NCBI RefSeq assembly: GCF_947495145.1
Contig: NZ_CANLXP010000012.1
Span: 40,556-104,555 of the forward strand
Source of the DNA: an uncultured Arthrobacter sp.
Lineage (GTDB): Bacteria; Actinomycetota; Actinomycetes; Actinomycetales; Micrococcaceae
Length of the DNA stretch: 64,000 bases
Reading direction: 5' to 3'
Part shown: positions 38,061-46,390 of the stretch, one piece after another
Numbering within the stretch: the first letter of the stretch is position 1
How the letters are laid out: each line of letters opens with the position of its first letter
Program-made: the position numbers and the translations under genes
The notes under the pieces: generated by a model
Databases searched by the model: none
What the model was told of the DNA's origin: nothing
The model's input: only the letters and a program-made list of their open reading frames with translations

Positions 38061-39395
38061 TCAGCGGTTGTCCGGCGCCACCGTGAAGCGCAGCGAATAA
38101 TTGTTCAGGGTCCCCGGCAGGCGCCCGCCTTCAGCCAGCCGCTCCACCGATTCGAGCTGCAGGTCCGGCCCTTCGAGAAGGTGCGAGAGGAAGGCGCTGG
38201 TCAGCATCAGCACGAGGTGGCGTCCGGGACAGGCGGCAGGACCTTCGCTGAACGGAATGAGCGCCCAGTCGCCGTCGTCGTCATTCAGCCAGCGGTCCGG
38301 AGTGTAGGAATGCGGGTTGGGAACGGTGCGTTCGTCGCGGTGGAAGAACGGCGCGTAAATGAGCACACCGCACTGGGAGGGCATGGTTCCGGCGTCCCAC
38401 GCAACGCTACGGGTGGTCTGCCGCAGCACCATCGGGGTGGTCGGCCACAGCCGCAGCGATTCCAGGACACACGCACGCAACCAGGGCAGGTACTCACGCC
38501 GCGACCGGTTCCCTGCGATCTCGCGATCTGCCCGGGAGCGGACTTCCGGGTGTGCGGTCACAGCCGCCAGGGTGCGGAAGGTCGCCATGCCGGCCGGGTC
38601 GAAAGCGAACAGCCACTGCGGGATCTGCTCCACCGGCGCGGCGACGCCTTCGTTGTCCATCCCCGACATCACCGAAGCCAGGCTTCCCGGCGGTGCTGCC
38701 TCCATTCGCTGCCCTACGGCGGCGAGGAACCGGGGGCGCAGCCGTCTGTTGCGGGGCTTGAGGATGGACCAGTTGGCATCGGACCGGAGTTGCTGCAGCA
38801 TGTCGGTGAGCTCATGATCGTCCGCGGCTGCATTGCCGAAAACGACCCTCCGAACTACCCGGAACCAGGACTGGATGAAGGTGTCCCAGTTCAACTCGCC
38901 GGAGGAGTCGACGGCTCTCAGAAGCGCCTCCGCCTCCTCGGCCACAACGGGGAGGAACGACTCAGCCAGGCGATGCACCGGGTTGGAGCTGTCCAGAACC
39001 TGGTCCTGCAGTGCACGGCGTACGGTTCTGTCCCTGCCCGTCGAAATGAGCGAGTTGCGCGGCTGGAAGTGCGCCAGCGCGGCCTTCTTCTCGCTGCTGG
39101 CAGCAGTGAACGGCTCCGGAGTTTCAGCCAGCACCCGGTGCACGTCCTGCGGCTCCAGGACTATCGCCTGGCGCCGCAGCGGCAGGCGAAGGAGCACCGG
39201 CGAGGCCGGATATTTCCCCGTCAGCTGCTTCAGCGTTGTGGCAGCCCGCTCGTCCAGCTGGAACTTCTCGGCGAGCGCCACCACTTTCGGACGCCTGACG
39301 ATCGGTCCCTTGGCAACCGTCGGCAGGAGAACGTTGGCGACGAAAGTTGCGGTTTCGCGGACTGATAAGTGCGGCAGCGATCCAGCGGAGCTCAT
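38061..39395 (-). CDS. cytochrome P450
   Basis: About 444 residues from the ATG at 39393-39395. The haem loop FSEGPAACPGRHL supplies the cysteine ligand, and the K-helix ExxR appears as ESLR. The I-helix region (PQWLFAFDPAGMATFRTLAAV) is unusual: the acid/alcohol pair AGxDT normally found there is not evident, so oxygen activation may differ. Substrate unknown. It is the first of three minus-strand genes read after an acyl-CoA dehydrogenase and SDR, although an 82-bp gap separates it from the dehydrogenase. Confidence 0.88.
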   Translation of the reverse strand: MSSAGSLPHLSVRETATFVANVLLPTVAKGPIVRRPKVVALAEKFQLDERAATTLKQLTGKYPASPVLLRLPLRRQAIVLEPQDVHRVLAETPEPFTAASSEKKAALAHFQPRNSLISTGRDRTVRRALQDQVLDSSNPVHRLAESFLPVVAEEAEALLRAVDSSGELNWDTFIQSWFRVVRRVVFGNAAADDHELTDMLQQLRSDANWSILKPRNRRLRPRFLAAVGQRMEAAPPGSLASVMSGMDNEGVAAPVEQIPQWLFAFDPAGMATFRTLAAVTAHPEVRSRADREIAGNRSRREYLPWLRACVLESLRLWPTTPMVLRQTTRSVAWDAGTMPSQCGVLIYAPFFHRDERTVPNPHSYTPDRWLNDDDGDWALIPFSEGPAACPGRHLVLMLTSAFLSHLLEGPDLQLESVERLAEGGRLPGTLNNYSLRFTVAPDNR

Positions 39396-39477
39396 ACTCC
39401 ACTGTCCGTTGGATGACCCGCTGTCGCAACCGCCACTTCCCCGCTGGGTGGGTATAAAGCGCGGGAACCCGACGACG

Positions 39478-40683
39478 TCAGAGGATCGCCGAAACGCCCG
39501 TAACGGCCCGCCCGACAATGAGGGTGTTGATCTCGTAGGAACCCTCGTAGGTGTAGATCGCCTCGGCGTCCGCGAAGATCTTCGCCATCCGGTAGTCCGT
39601 CACGATCCCGTTGCCGCCGAAGATGGACCTGCCCATCGCTACCGTTTCCCGCATCAGCGACGACGTATAGGACTTTGCGAGCGCCGCCTGCGCCATATCC
39701 GCTCCGCTGTGCTGCACCTGCTGCTGCACTTCGTGCAATCCGCGGTGCTCATCCTGCTGCAGCTGCGCCACCCGCGCCATCATGCCCAGGCTCGCCGTGG
39801 TGTTACCCAGCATGCGCACCAACTGCTCCTGGACGAGTTGGAAGCCGGCCAGCGGACGCCCGAACTGCTGGCGCTCGACGGCGTATGCCCGTGCCGCGTC
39901 GAATGCCGCCAATTGCTGCCCCACTGCCTGCCAGCCCACCAGGATGCGCGAACCGCGCAGCAGCTGCTTGGTGTCGGTGAAGCTGTTGATGCCGGCGAAG
40001 CGGTCCGCCTCTGACACCCGGACGTTGTCCAGGAGGATGTCGGCGTTCTGCACGGTCCGCAGCGCGATCTTGTTCTCAATGGCCGTCCGGGTGACTCCGG
40101 GCAGCGTCGCGTCCAGAATGAAGCCCCGCACAGCGCCATCCGCAGGATCCCGCGCCCAGAGCAGCATGTAATCGCAGAATGTCCCGTTCCCGATCCAGCG
40201 CTTCGCGCCGTTCAGGACCCAGGTATCGCCGTCCCGGGTTGCGGTGGTTGCCATGCCGCCCGCCACATCCGATCCGTGCTGGGGCTCCGTAAGCGCGAAG
40301 GCACCGGTGATGGTGAGGTCCATGGCGTCGCTCAGCAGCCGCGACTTCTGGTCCTCGGTACCGAACTCGTGCAGGGCTTCAACGAAGAGATCGTGGTGCA
40401 CCATGAAGAACGTTGCCAGCGACGTATCGGCGCGGGTGAGTTCGGCGATGACCATGCCGCTGAACAGGTAGCTGTACCCCTGCTGAACGGGCGTGCTCAG
40501 GTTCAGGGCGGCGAGTTTGGGCAGCACCGACAGCGGGAATTCCGCCCGGTTCCACCAGTCGGTGGCGTACGGTGCCACTTCCTTGGCGAGGAAGTCCCGC
40601 ACGTCCTGCAGCTTCGCCCGTTCGGCGTCGCTGAGCAGGGACTCGAATCCGTAGAAGTCTGCGGATGGGAGGCTGCTCTCCAT
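39478..40683 (-). CDS. acyl-CoA dehydrogenase
   Basis: A 401-residue flavoenzyme oxidising acyl-CoA to enoyl-CoA. Landmarks are ALTEPQHGSDVAGG (FAD/substrate site), RWIGNGTF, GRPLAGFQLVQ and the C-terminal FGGNGIVTDYRM with catalytic-loop YTYEGSYEIN carrying the likely base glutamate. The pattern is closest to the glutaryl-CoA dehydrogenase branch, but chain specificity is not readable. A Shine-Dalgarno AAAGGA precedes the ATG. It lies 39 bp downstream of the SDR gene, so the two form an operon for acyl-CoA or side-chain oxidation. Confidence 0.92.
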   Translation of the reverse strand: MESSLPSADFYGFESLLSDAERAKLQDVRDFLAKEVAPYATDWWNRAEFPLSVLPKLAALNLSTPVQQGYSYLFSGMVIAELTRADTSLATFFMVHHDLFVEALHEFGTEDQKSRLLSDAMDLTITGAFALTEPQHGSDVAGGMATTATRDGDTWVLNGAKRWIGNGTFCDYMLLWARDPADGAVRGFILDATLPGVTRTAIENKIALRTVQNADILLDNVRVSEADRFAGINSFTDTKQLLRGSRILVGWQAVGQQLAAFDAARAYAVERQQFGRPLAGFQLVQEQLVRMLGNTTASLGMMARVAQLQQDEHRGLHEVQQQVQHSGADMAQAALAKSYTSSLMRETVAMGRSIFGGNGIVTDYRMAKIFADAEAIYTYEGSYEINTLIVGRAVTGVSAIL

Positions 40684-40722
40684 TGAGCGGTCCTTTCGGA
40701 TGGGTGTCAGATATCAAGAGGT

Positions 40723-41499
40723 CTATTTGGGCGCCATGCGGATGGCGCCGTCGAGCCGGATCGTCTCGCCGTTGAGCATCTGGTTCTCCACGAGGTGCGC
40801 AACCAGCGATGCGTATTCGGTGGCCTTGCCCAGCCTGGATGGGTGCGGCACCTGCTTCCCGAGGGAGTCCTGCGCCTCCTGGGGCAAACCGGCCATCATG
40901 GGGGTCTCGAAGATGCCCGGAGCGATGGTCATCACCCGGATGAACGACCGCGCAAGTTCACGCGCAATCGGCAGGGTCATCGCCGCAACAGCACCCTTGG
41001 AGGCCGAGTACGCGGGCTGCCCGATCTGCCCGTCGAACGCAGCAACGGAGGCCGTGTTGATGATGATTCCGCGCTCGCTCGTTCCGGTCGCGGTCTGCAC
41101 CGGCTCGGTGGCGGCCATCGCTGCCGCAGCGAGCCGGAGCACGTTGAACGTACCGATCAGATTGATGTTGATGACCTTGCTGAACTGCTCCAGCGGCAGC
41201 ACGCCGTCCCTGCCCAGCACCTTGCCGGGGGTGGCCACTCCTGCACAGTTCACGACGATCCGCAGCGGGCCGAGTTCCGCCGCCGCGTTCACCGCCGCCT
41301 GCACCTGTTCCTCGCTCGTCACGTCAGCCGGAACAAACCGTGCCCGCTCCCCCAGAGTTTCGGCGAAAGCCGCTCCGTCCGATTGCGGAAGATCAAGGAT
41401 CACTACCGCCGCGCCGTCGTCATGCAGCCGCTGCGCCGTTGCCCGGCCAAGCCCTGAGGCACCACCGGTCACCAGCGCTACTGTTCCTGCACACTCCAT
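40723..41499 (-). CDS. SDR, 3-hydroxyacyl-CoA dehydrogenase type
   Basis: A 258-residue SDR resembling type 2 3-hydroxyacyl-CoA dehydrogenase (HSD17B10-like). It has [28 protein letters not shown], and catalytic YSASKGAV after the serine-containing [15 protein letters not shown]. The C-terminal [13 protein letters not shown] is diagnostic of the subfamily. The start ATG at 41497-41499 has AAGGAGATG upstream. With the acyl-CoA dehydrogenase it would supply two steps of beta-oxidation; a hydratase and thiolase are missing here. Confidence 0.9.
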   Translation of the reverse strand: MECAGTVALVTGGASGLGRATAQRLHDDGAAVVILDLPQSDGAAFAETLGERARFVPADVTSEEQVQAAVNAAAELGPLRIVVNCAGVATPGKVLGRDGVLPLEQFSKVININLIGTFNVLRLAAAAMAATEPVQTATGTSERGIIINTASVAAFDGQIGQPAYSASKGAVAAMTLPIARELARSFIRVMTIAPGIFETPMMAGLPQEAQDSLGKQVPHPSRLGKATEYASLVAHLVENQMLNGETIRLDGAIRMAPK

Positions 41500-41637
41500 G
41501 ACATCTCCTTTGCGTCGGGGGTTGAGTCGAAGCTCATTCACTAACTCCTCTCGAGCCTACTGTGATGCAGCACACCGCAGCATCCACCGGGCACGGCACT
41601 GTGCATAGTGCTCAAACACAACGACGACGGCGCGGTT

Positions 41638-41650
41638 TAGGGTGGCTCTA
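41638..41650 (+). promoter_or_regulatory. leaderless -10 box for the GH76 gene
   Basis: TAGGGT at 41638-41643 is six bases before the ATG at 41650. Confidence 0.5.
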
Positions 41651-42762
41651 TGCCCACCAAAGAGCTTCCTGTGGAACGTCGAGGAACAGAACTGCGAGCC
41701 GCAGCGGCCGCCGCGTCCGTTCCCGGAGCCTTCGGCCACCGACTGCTCGGCCTGCCCGGAACACACCTCGCCCACGTCAGTTTTCCCAGCGCCGGTTTCC
41801 TCAACCGGTGCACAGCGCCGTGGCACTACTGGTGGCAGGCGCACTATCTCGATTGCCTCCTCGACGCGGCGCAACGCGAAGGCGCCAACAAGTACGACGA
41901 CGGCAACAAGCACGACGACGGCGCCGCTCACCGCCTGCGCGCACGCCGCCTCCTGCGCACCATCCGCCTGCGCAACGGCGGGCGCTGGAGAAACAGCTAC
42001 TACGACGACATGGCCTGGCTGGCCCTCGCGGCCCTGCGTTCAGCCGATATCGCCGGCACTCGTCCCCTGACCACGCTGACCGCAGCCCTGGCATCGGCGC
42101 ACACGCCGGACCTTGGCGGCGGCCTCTTCTGGAACACTTCCCGCGACTTCAAGAACACACCGGCCACCGCGCCGGCGGCGCTGTACTTCGCACGCATCGG
42201 GCGGACGGCTGAGGCCGCGGCCCTCATCGACTGGCTCTTCGCCAGGCTGCAGGACCCTGCGACCGGGCTTCTCCTCGACGGCATCCGCGTGCCCGGTGAG
42301 CAACTCGTTACGGACATCTACACCTACAATCAGGGTCCGGTGCTCGGCGCCCTGCTGACGCTTGGCGATGAGCAGAGCCTGCGGCGCGCCGAAGACCTCA
42401 TCACCGCAATAGCAACCCACCTCGTCCAGCCCGACGGCACGCTGCGCACTCACGGCGGCGGCGACGGCGGGCTCTTCACCGGAATCCTCGTGCGCTACCT
42501 TGCCCTCGCAGCCCTGTCCGCCGCGCTGCCCGAGGCAACCCGCAGAACAGCCCGCACCCTGATTACGACGACGGCATGCGTCCTGTGGGAGGGGCGCGCT
42601 GAGCGGGAAGTCGGCGGGCGCCGTCGTCGTACTGTGTTGGTTTTTCCTGCTGTGCCGGGAGATCCGGCCGGAAAGGGCACGGTGGAGCTGTCCACCCAGC
42701 TTCAGGCGTGGATGATCTTCGAAGCGGCTCACGTCGCCGGTGGAGCCGCCGCACGCCTCTGA
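41650..42762 (+). CDS. glycoside hydrolase family 76 protein
   Basis: A 370-residue alpha/alpha-barrel protein. The motif YYDDMAWLALA contains the paired aspartates used for catalysis in GH76 alpha-1,6-mannanases, and TYNQGPVLGALLTL and GDGGLFTGILVRYLA fit the family. No signal peptide is visible, so it is probably cytosolic. An insertion around residues 79-91 carries an 18-bp tandem duplication coding for NKYDDGNKHDDG, absent from what I recall of typical members. A role in mannan recycling is inferred. A hairpin follows the stop. Confidence 0.85.
   Translation: MPTKELPVERRGTELRAAAAAASVPGAFGHRLLGLPGTHLAHVSFPSAGFLNRCTAPWHYWWQAHYLDCLLDAAQREGANKYDDGNKHDDGAAHRLRARRLLRTIRLRNGGRWRNSYYDDMAWLALAALRSADIAGTRPLTTLTAALASAHTPDLGGGLFWNTSRDFKNTPATAPAALYFARIGRTAEAAALIDWLFARLQDPATGLLLDGIRVPGEQLVTDIYTYNQGPVLGALLTLGDEQSLRRAEDLITAIATHLVQPDGTLRTHGGGDGGLFTGILVRYLALAALSAALPEATRRTARTLITTTACVLWEGRAEREVGGRRRRTVLVFPAVPGDPAGKGTVELSTQLQAWMIFEAAHVAGGAAARL
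41887..41922 (+). repeat. 18-bp tandem duplication inside the GH76 gene
   Basis: Two copies (41887-41904 and 41905-41922) differ by one base and encode NKYDDG and NKHDDG. Confidence 0.85.
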
Positions 42763-42763
42763 G

Positions 42764-42783
42764 CGCCGCGTAGCATCGCGGCG
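42764..42783 (+). terminator. hairpin after the GH76 gene
   Basis: CGCCGCG-TAGCAT-CGCGGCG is a perfect 7-bp stem with a six-base loop, starting one base after the stop. There is no T run. Confidence 0.5.
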
Positions 42784-42802
42784 AGAACGCTCGACCGTCA
42801 GC

Positions 42803-42845
42803 CCTTGCGACCTCGGTACTCGGTGTTACTATGTACTAGTACCTA
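42803..42845 (+). promoter_or_regulatory. promoter and palindromic operator of padR operon
   Basis: TTGCGA (42803-42808), a 16-bp spacer and TACTAT (42825-42830) form a promoter. The 20-bp near-perfect palindrome ACTATGTACTAGTACCTAGT (42826-42845, one mismatched pair; core GTACTAGTAC) covers the -10 and start region, the expected place for PadR autorepression. Confidence 0.65.
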
Positions 42846-42871
42846 GTGATGGTGAGTAGCTGGAGGTTTCG

Positions 42872-43201
42872 GTGGGTAAGCAGGCAACCGAGATGCTCAA
42901 GGGGGTCCTTGAGGGCATCGTGCTCGCGATGCTGTCCTTGAGGCCGGCCTACGGCTATGAGATCACGGCGGGGCTGCGTGATCAGGGCTTCCGCGACATC
43001 GCCGAGGGCACCATCTACGCGTTACTGCTCCGGATTGAACAGCGGCAACTGGTGGACGTGGAGAAGGCACCCTCGGAGAAGGGACCGCCGCGCAAGGTGT
43101 ACACCCTCAACGCCCAGGGCCAGGAATACCTGGACGAGTTCTGGAGGACCTGGAGCTTCCTCACTGAACGACTCGAAGAGCTCCGCGACGGAGGGAAATG
43201 A
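42872..43201 (+). CDS. PadR-family transcriptional regulator
   Basis: A 109-residue winged-helix repressor. It shows the PadR pattern: LEGIVLAMLSLRPAYGYEIT, EGTIYALLLRIEQRQLV and the wing EKGPPRKVYTLNAQGQEYL. The GTG start at 42872 follows TGGAGG. It overlaps the DUF1048 gene by 4 bp. PadR-DUF1048 pairs are usually followed by ABC exporters, but none follows here. A palindrome over the promoter suggests autoregulation. Confidence 0.92.
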   Translation: MGKQATEMLKGVLEGIVLAMLSLRPAYGYEITAGLRDQGFRDIAEGTIYALLLRIEQRQLVDVEKAPSEKGPPRKVYTLNAQGQEYLDEFWRTWSFLTERLEELRDGGK

Positions 43202-43563
43202 CCATGTGGTTCGAGAAAATCATCGGAGACCTCAGCGGCAAGAAACGCTATCTGGAGTACAAGAAGCGGATCAGGCAACTCCCGGAGGGATACCGAAAGG
43301 CAGGCGGTGCGCTGGAGCGGTACCTGCTGAACCTCGGCCCCAGCGACAACGGTGAAAGCCTCCTCGCGATGCTGGAGGACCTCGCGGACCTCCTCGAACA
43401 GAGCGTGGCGGCCGGAACCCCCATCCGGAACGTGGTGGGCACGGATCCAGCCGAGTTCGCGGAGTCCTTCATGCAGAACTATGGCGGTGGAAGCTGGATC
43501 CGCAAGGAGCGCGATCGGCTCGGAAAGGCCATCGACCAGGCCGAGGAAGCGGAGCAGCAATGA
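43198..43563 (+). CDS. DUF1048 protein
   Basis: A 121-residue, mostly helical, charged protein matching DUF1048 (WFEKIIGDLSGKKRYLEYKKRI, LPEGYRKA, DPAEFAESFMQNY). Family members are encoded next to PadR regulators and are of unknown function. The ATGA overlap with padR implies coupled translation and a shared job, perhaps as co-regulator or effector. Confidence 0.85.
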   Translation: MTMWFEKIIGDLSGKKRYLEYKKRIRQLPEGYRKAGGALERYLLNLGPSDNGESLLAMLEDLADLLEQSVAAGTPIRNVVGTDPAEFAESFMQNYGGGSWIRKERDRLGKAIDQAEEAEQQ

Positions 43564-43591
43564 ACAACGGCGCCCTGCCGACGCAGGTCAG

Positions 43592-44179
43592 CTAGTTTCG
43601 TAGCGCGGGTTGCCGCTCACGGGTAAGCGCGGCGAGGAGGATTCCAGCCGCCAGTGATCCGAGGGTGGCAACGGCAAGGTCACCCATGGTGTCCGAGTAC
43701 GTCACGTAGATATCCTCGGTAACCCAGGCGTCGCCGGCCCACTCCGCGAACTCCCAGAGAACGCTGAGCGCCATGCCGAGCAGAACCACCTGGAGGACCA
43801 CGCCGGCACGGTCACGGCGCGTGGCCGCCGCCGCGGGCAACACCCCCAGGTGCGTGGCAAGCACATAGGCCATCCCGGCAACCGGCCCGGTGCAGACGCA
43901 GTGCACCAGCAGGTCCCACCACGAAACCACTTCATACAGGTTGAGGACGCTGCTCCAGCAGGCAAACAGCAGCGCACAGCCGTAGACGGCGTCGAACACC
44001 GGGTTTGCCCGCGCGTAACGGGACAGCGTCAGCCCGCCGAGTGCGAGGAAGAAGACCGCGACGTCCACCGGGCCCCACCACATGACCATCGCCAGGGTGC
44101 TCAGTACCGCGGCTGCGCGCACGCCATCCGCTGTGAGCTCTGCGGGGGTGGTCGGCCGGCGGATAAGGTCGGCGATCAT
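43592..44179 (-). CDS. YjdF/DUF2238-like membrane protein
   Basis: A 195-residue protein with about six helices. Conserved polar landmarks within helices are WWDLLVHCVCTG, LWEFAEWAGD and YSDTMGDLAVATLGS, which match the D-x2-H, W-E-x2-E-W and D-T-x2-D positions of YjdF/DUF2238-type proteins. Function is unknown. The ATG at 44177-44179 is preceded by TACGCT seven bases away (leaderless); the upstream open frame is rejected. Confidence 0.7.
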   Translation of the reverse strand: MIADLIRRPTTPAELTADGVRAAAVLSTLAMVMWWGPVDVAVFFLALGGLTLSRYARANPVFDAVYGCALLFACWSSVLNLYEVVSWWDLLVHCVCTGPVAGMAYVLATHLGVLPAAAATRRDRAGVVLQVVLLGMALSVLWEFAEWAGDAWVTEDIYVTYSDTMGDLAVATLGSLAAGILLAALTRERQPALRN

Positions 44180-44306
44180 GCTCCCAAGCGTACTGGCAGG
44201 CCCCCGCGTCAAACGCCAGCGAAACGTGCCACCCAACCACCTAGCGAATCAGCCAACGAAAGCCGTAGGGCTTCCCGCCTTGACCCGAACCGGCAAGTAA
44301 AGCACA

Positions 44307-44320
44307 CTTGACATGTCAAG
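44307..44320. promoter_or_regulatory. 14-bp palindrome with TTGACA
   Basis: CTTGACATGTCAAG is a perfect palindrome whose centre contains a -35-like TTGACA. It lies 25 bp before the start of a membrane protein gene that is followed by an XRE regulator, and is a plausible operator for that regulator. Confidence 0.6.
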
Positions 44321-44344
44321 CGAGCTTTACAGAAGGGTATGTCA

Positions 44345-44809
44345 ATGAATCAGGATGTGCGGACAAAGTGGGGCCGGTCAAAACTCGGTGGGGGGCGCGT
44401 GCCTGCGATGGCCGTTGCCGTACCCGCCGGACTGGCCCTCGGCGCCCTGCTGGGCCTGGTTGCAGTCTGGCTCGGCGTAGCGGGCCCTGATCCGGTGATT
44501 GGCGGCACGGTGTACGCGGTTCTGCTCGCGCTGCCGATGACGTCGCTTGTCTACGTTCTCGTGGTGGACCGGTCCACCATGGTCGGGGCAACCGAGCGCC
44601 CGGAGGAGTCCGTTGAATCCGGCTGGTATGACCGCGCGGCGGCCGGGGCCTTCAGCGACATCGTCATCGTGGCCGGTCTTGGGGCAACTGCGCTCGCATT
44701 CATCCCCGCGAACCTGTCCGTCGACCCGATGCTGCTGCTCGTGGGCGTCATCATCGTCTCCTTCGCCTCTTTCGCGCTGCGTTACCTGCTCCTGCAGCGA
44801 AGGGGATAA
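44345..44809 (+). CDS. small four-helix membrane protein
   Basis: A 154-residue protein not assigned to a family. Four hydrophobic stretches are seen at about 20-40, 50-70, 100-118 and 125-145. The ATG at 44345 is preferred over that at 44339 because AGAAGGG is seven bases upstream of it but only one base from the other. It is followed after one base by a 67-residue XRE regulator. Small membrane protein plus XRE pairs of this kind (DUF2178-like in other bacteria) are common, and the regulator likely controls both. Confidence 0.7.
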   Translation: MNQDVRTKWGRSKLGGGRVPAMAVAVPAGLALGALLGLVAVWLGVAGPDPVIGGTVYAVLLALPMTSLVYVLVVDRSTMVGATERPEESVESGWYDRAAAGAFSDIVIVAGLGATALAFIPANLSVDPMLLLVGVIIVSFASFALRYLLLQRRG

Positions 44810-44810
44810 C

Positions 44811-45014
44811 GTGCGCAACCGGGTGACCGAATCCCGACAACGCCTCGCCTGGTCGCAACAACGTCTCGCGGACGAACTGGGAGTATCCCGCCAGACCGTC
44901 ATCTCCATCGAACGCGGACGCTTCGATCCGTCCCTGCCTTTGGCCTTCCGGCTCGCAGCGGTCTTCGACTGCACCCTCGAGGAACTCTTCCTGCCGGACG
45001 AGCAGTCCGAATGA
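44811..45014 (+). CDS. XRE-family helix-turn-helix regulator
   Basis: A 67-residue compact Cro/CI-type regulator (RQRLAWSQQRLADELGVSRQTVISIERGRFDPSLPLAFRLA, quoted only in part by family: HTH at about 10-35). It has the short YozG/HigA-like form with the C-terminal AAVFDCTLEELFLP. GTG start, one base after the membrane protein stop. It overlaps the glycosyltransferase gene by 4 bp. Confidence 0.88.
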   Translation: MRNRVTESRQRLAWSQQRLADELGVSRQTVISIERGRFDPSLPLAFRLAAVFDCTLEELFLPDEQSE

Positions 45015-45799
45015 ACGCCGCGGAGCGTTACGATCAGCAGATGCCGTCCCTGTCCGTGGTGATTCCCTGCAAGGACGACGCCGGGCCGCTGGCACGCTGC
45101 CTTGAAGCCCTCGCTGCGCAGACCGTGGCTCCGCTGGAGGTCATCGTGGTGGACAACAACTCCGGTGATGACAGCGCGGAGGTCGCCGCACGGCTGGGGG
45201 CGAGAGTGCTCAGCGAGGCAACCCCGGGGATCGCCGCCGCAGCGTCCGCCGGCTACGACGCCGCCCGCGGCGACATCATCGTCCGCTGCGACGCCGACAC
45301 CATTCCGCCGTTCCACTGGCTCGAACGCATCGCCGACCGCTTCACCCGGGAGCCGGACCTCGCCGTCCTCACCGGGCCCGGCCACTTCTACGACGCCGGC
45401 CCCGTCCGTGCGAAGCTTGCCAACCTTGGCTATATGCAGGCCTACTTCGTCTCCATGGGCCTGGCGATGGCACACTGGCCGCCGTTCGGCTCCAATTGCG
45501 CCTTTCGGCGCACGGACTGGGAACAGGTCCGTCCCCGGATTCACCGCTCCGACCCGGACGTGCACGACGACGTCGACCTCGGCTTCGCGCTCGATCCCAC
45601 CCAGCGCACGGTGTACGACCGCTCCCTCAGGGTCGGTATCTCGGCCCGCTCGCTCGCCGGGGGCGCTGCCGGGCGCCGTCGTTTCGCGCGGGCTTTCCAT
45701 ACGCTGGCGCTGCACTGGCGGCAGGCACCGCCGTGGGAGCGCTGGAAGCGAACGCTTCGCGCCGGCCGCGAGCGCCGTCGTCGTGCGTTGCTGTCTTGA
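45011..45799 (+). CDS. family 2 glycosyltransferase
   Basis: A 262-residue GT-A enzyme. LSVVIPCKDD opens the fold, VDNNSGDD follows, and the metal-binding DxD-like CDADT is clear; a further acidic motif HDDVDLGF fits the catalytic loop. There is a possible membrane-associated basic C-terminus (RERRRRALLS). It lies in an operon with the XRE regulator and ends 14 bp from idi on the other strand. In Corynebacterium CrtX (GT2) glycosylates decaprenoxanthin; a similar role here is possible but unproven. Confidence 0.85.
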   Translation: MNAAERYDQQMPSLSVVIPCKDDAGPLARCLEALAAQTVAPLEVIVVDNNSGDDSAEVAARLGARVLSEATPGIAAAASAGYDAARGDIIVRCDADTIPPFHWLERIADRFTREPDLAVLTGPGHFYDAGPVRAKLANLGYMQAYFVSMGLAMAHWPPFGSNCAFRRTDWEQVRPRIHRSDPDVHDDVDLGFALDPTQRTVYDRSLRVGISARSLAGGAAGRRRFARAFHTLALHWRQAPPWERWKRTLRAGRERRRRALLS

Positions 45800-45812
45800 C
45801 TGCGGCTGACCG

Positions 45813-46355
45813 CTACGCGGGTGAGGGAAAGCGCTCCGGGTAGAGCAGCGGCAGCTGAAGCGTCAGCCAGGGGCTGAAGGCCCAGGGTGTAGCGGCGACG
45901 GCGGCGGTGAGCTGCAGCGGGTCAGCCCACTGCCACTCCATCACCTCGTCTTCGCGCGGATTCACCGGGGAAACCGCCCGTGCTGTGTAGACCGGGCAAA
46001 TCTCATTCTCGACCACCCCGGAGGCATCCACAGCGCGATACCGGAAGTCCGGCAGCCGAAGCTCAATCGAGTCCAAGCTGAGCCCCAGCTCGTGTTCGGC
46101 GCGGCGCACCACCGCATCCTGAGTGGCCTCGTCCGGGCCCGGATGCCCGCAGAAGGAGTTTGTCCAGACACCCGGCCACGTGCGCTTGGACAGGGCGCGC
46201 CGGGTAATGAGGATGCGGCCGGCGTCGTCATAGACGTGGGCGGAAAACGCCAGGTGGAGGGGTGTGGACGTGGAATGAACCGTCGCTTTGTCCTCGGTGC
46301 CGACGGGTGTTCCGTCGTCGGCGGCCAGGACAACCAGCTCTGCCGTTCGGTTCAT
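45813..46355 (-). CDS. idi: isopentenyl-diphosphate delta-isomerase (type I)
   Basis: A 180-residue Nudix-fold isomerase interconverting IPP and DMAPP. The catalytic cysteine lies in NSFCGHPGP, and the Nudix-like helix PDEATQDAVVRRAEHELGL and the Trp-containing VMEWQWADP segment follow. The ATG has a strong Shine-Dalgarno (GGAGGG). It diverges from the crt operon across 35 bp, supplying DMAPP for CrtE. Confidence 0.95.
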   Translation of the reverse strand: MNRTAELVVLAADDGTPVGTEDKATVHSTSTPLHLAFSAHVYDDAGRILITRRALSKRTWPGVWTNSFCGHPGPDEATQDAVVRRAEHELGLSLDSIELRLPDFRYRAVDASGVVENEICPVYTARAVSPVNPREDEVMEWQWADPLQLTAAVAATPWAFSPWLTLQLPLLYPERFPSPA

Positions 46356-46390
46356 TTCCCTCCAATAGATTGCGCGTGTTTACTTTACCT
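46356..46390. promoter_or_regulatory. 35-bp divergent idi/crtE promoter region
   Basis: The crtE side lacks a Shine-Dalgarno; TTTACT sits six bases before the ATG, so a leaderless start is possible. The idi side has GGAGGG. No palindrome is seen, unlike crt operators controlled by MarR-type CrtR. Confidence 0.4.

Noticed and set aside
37947..39365. 472-codon plus-strand frame
   Set aside because: Antisense to the P450 gene, whose haem and ExxR motifs are on the minus strand.
42872..43563. PadR-DUF1048 as a toxin-antitoxin pair
   Set aside because: The pair is a widespread regulator module with no toxin fold.
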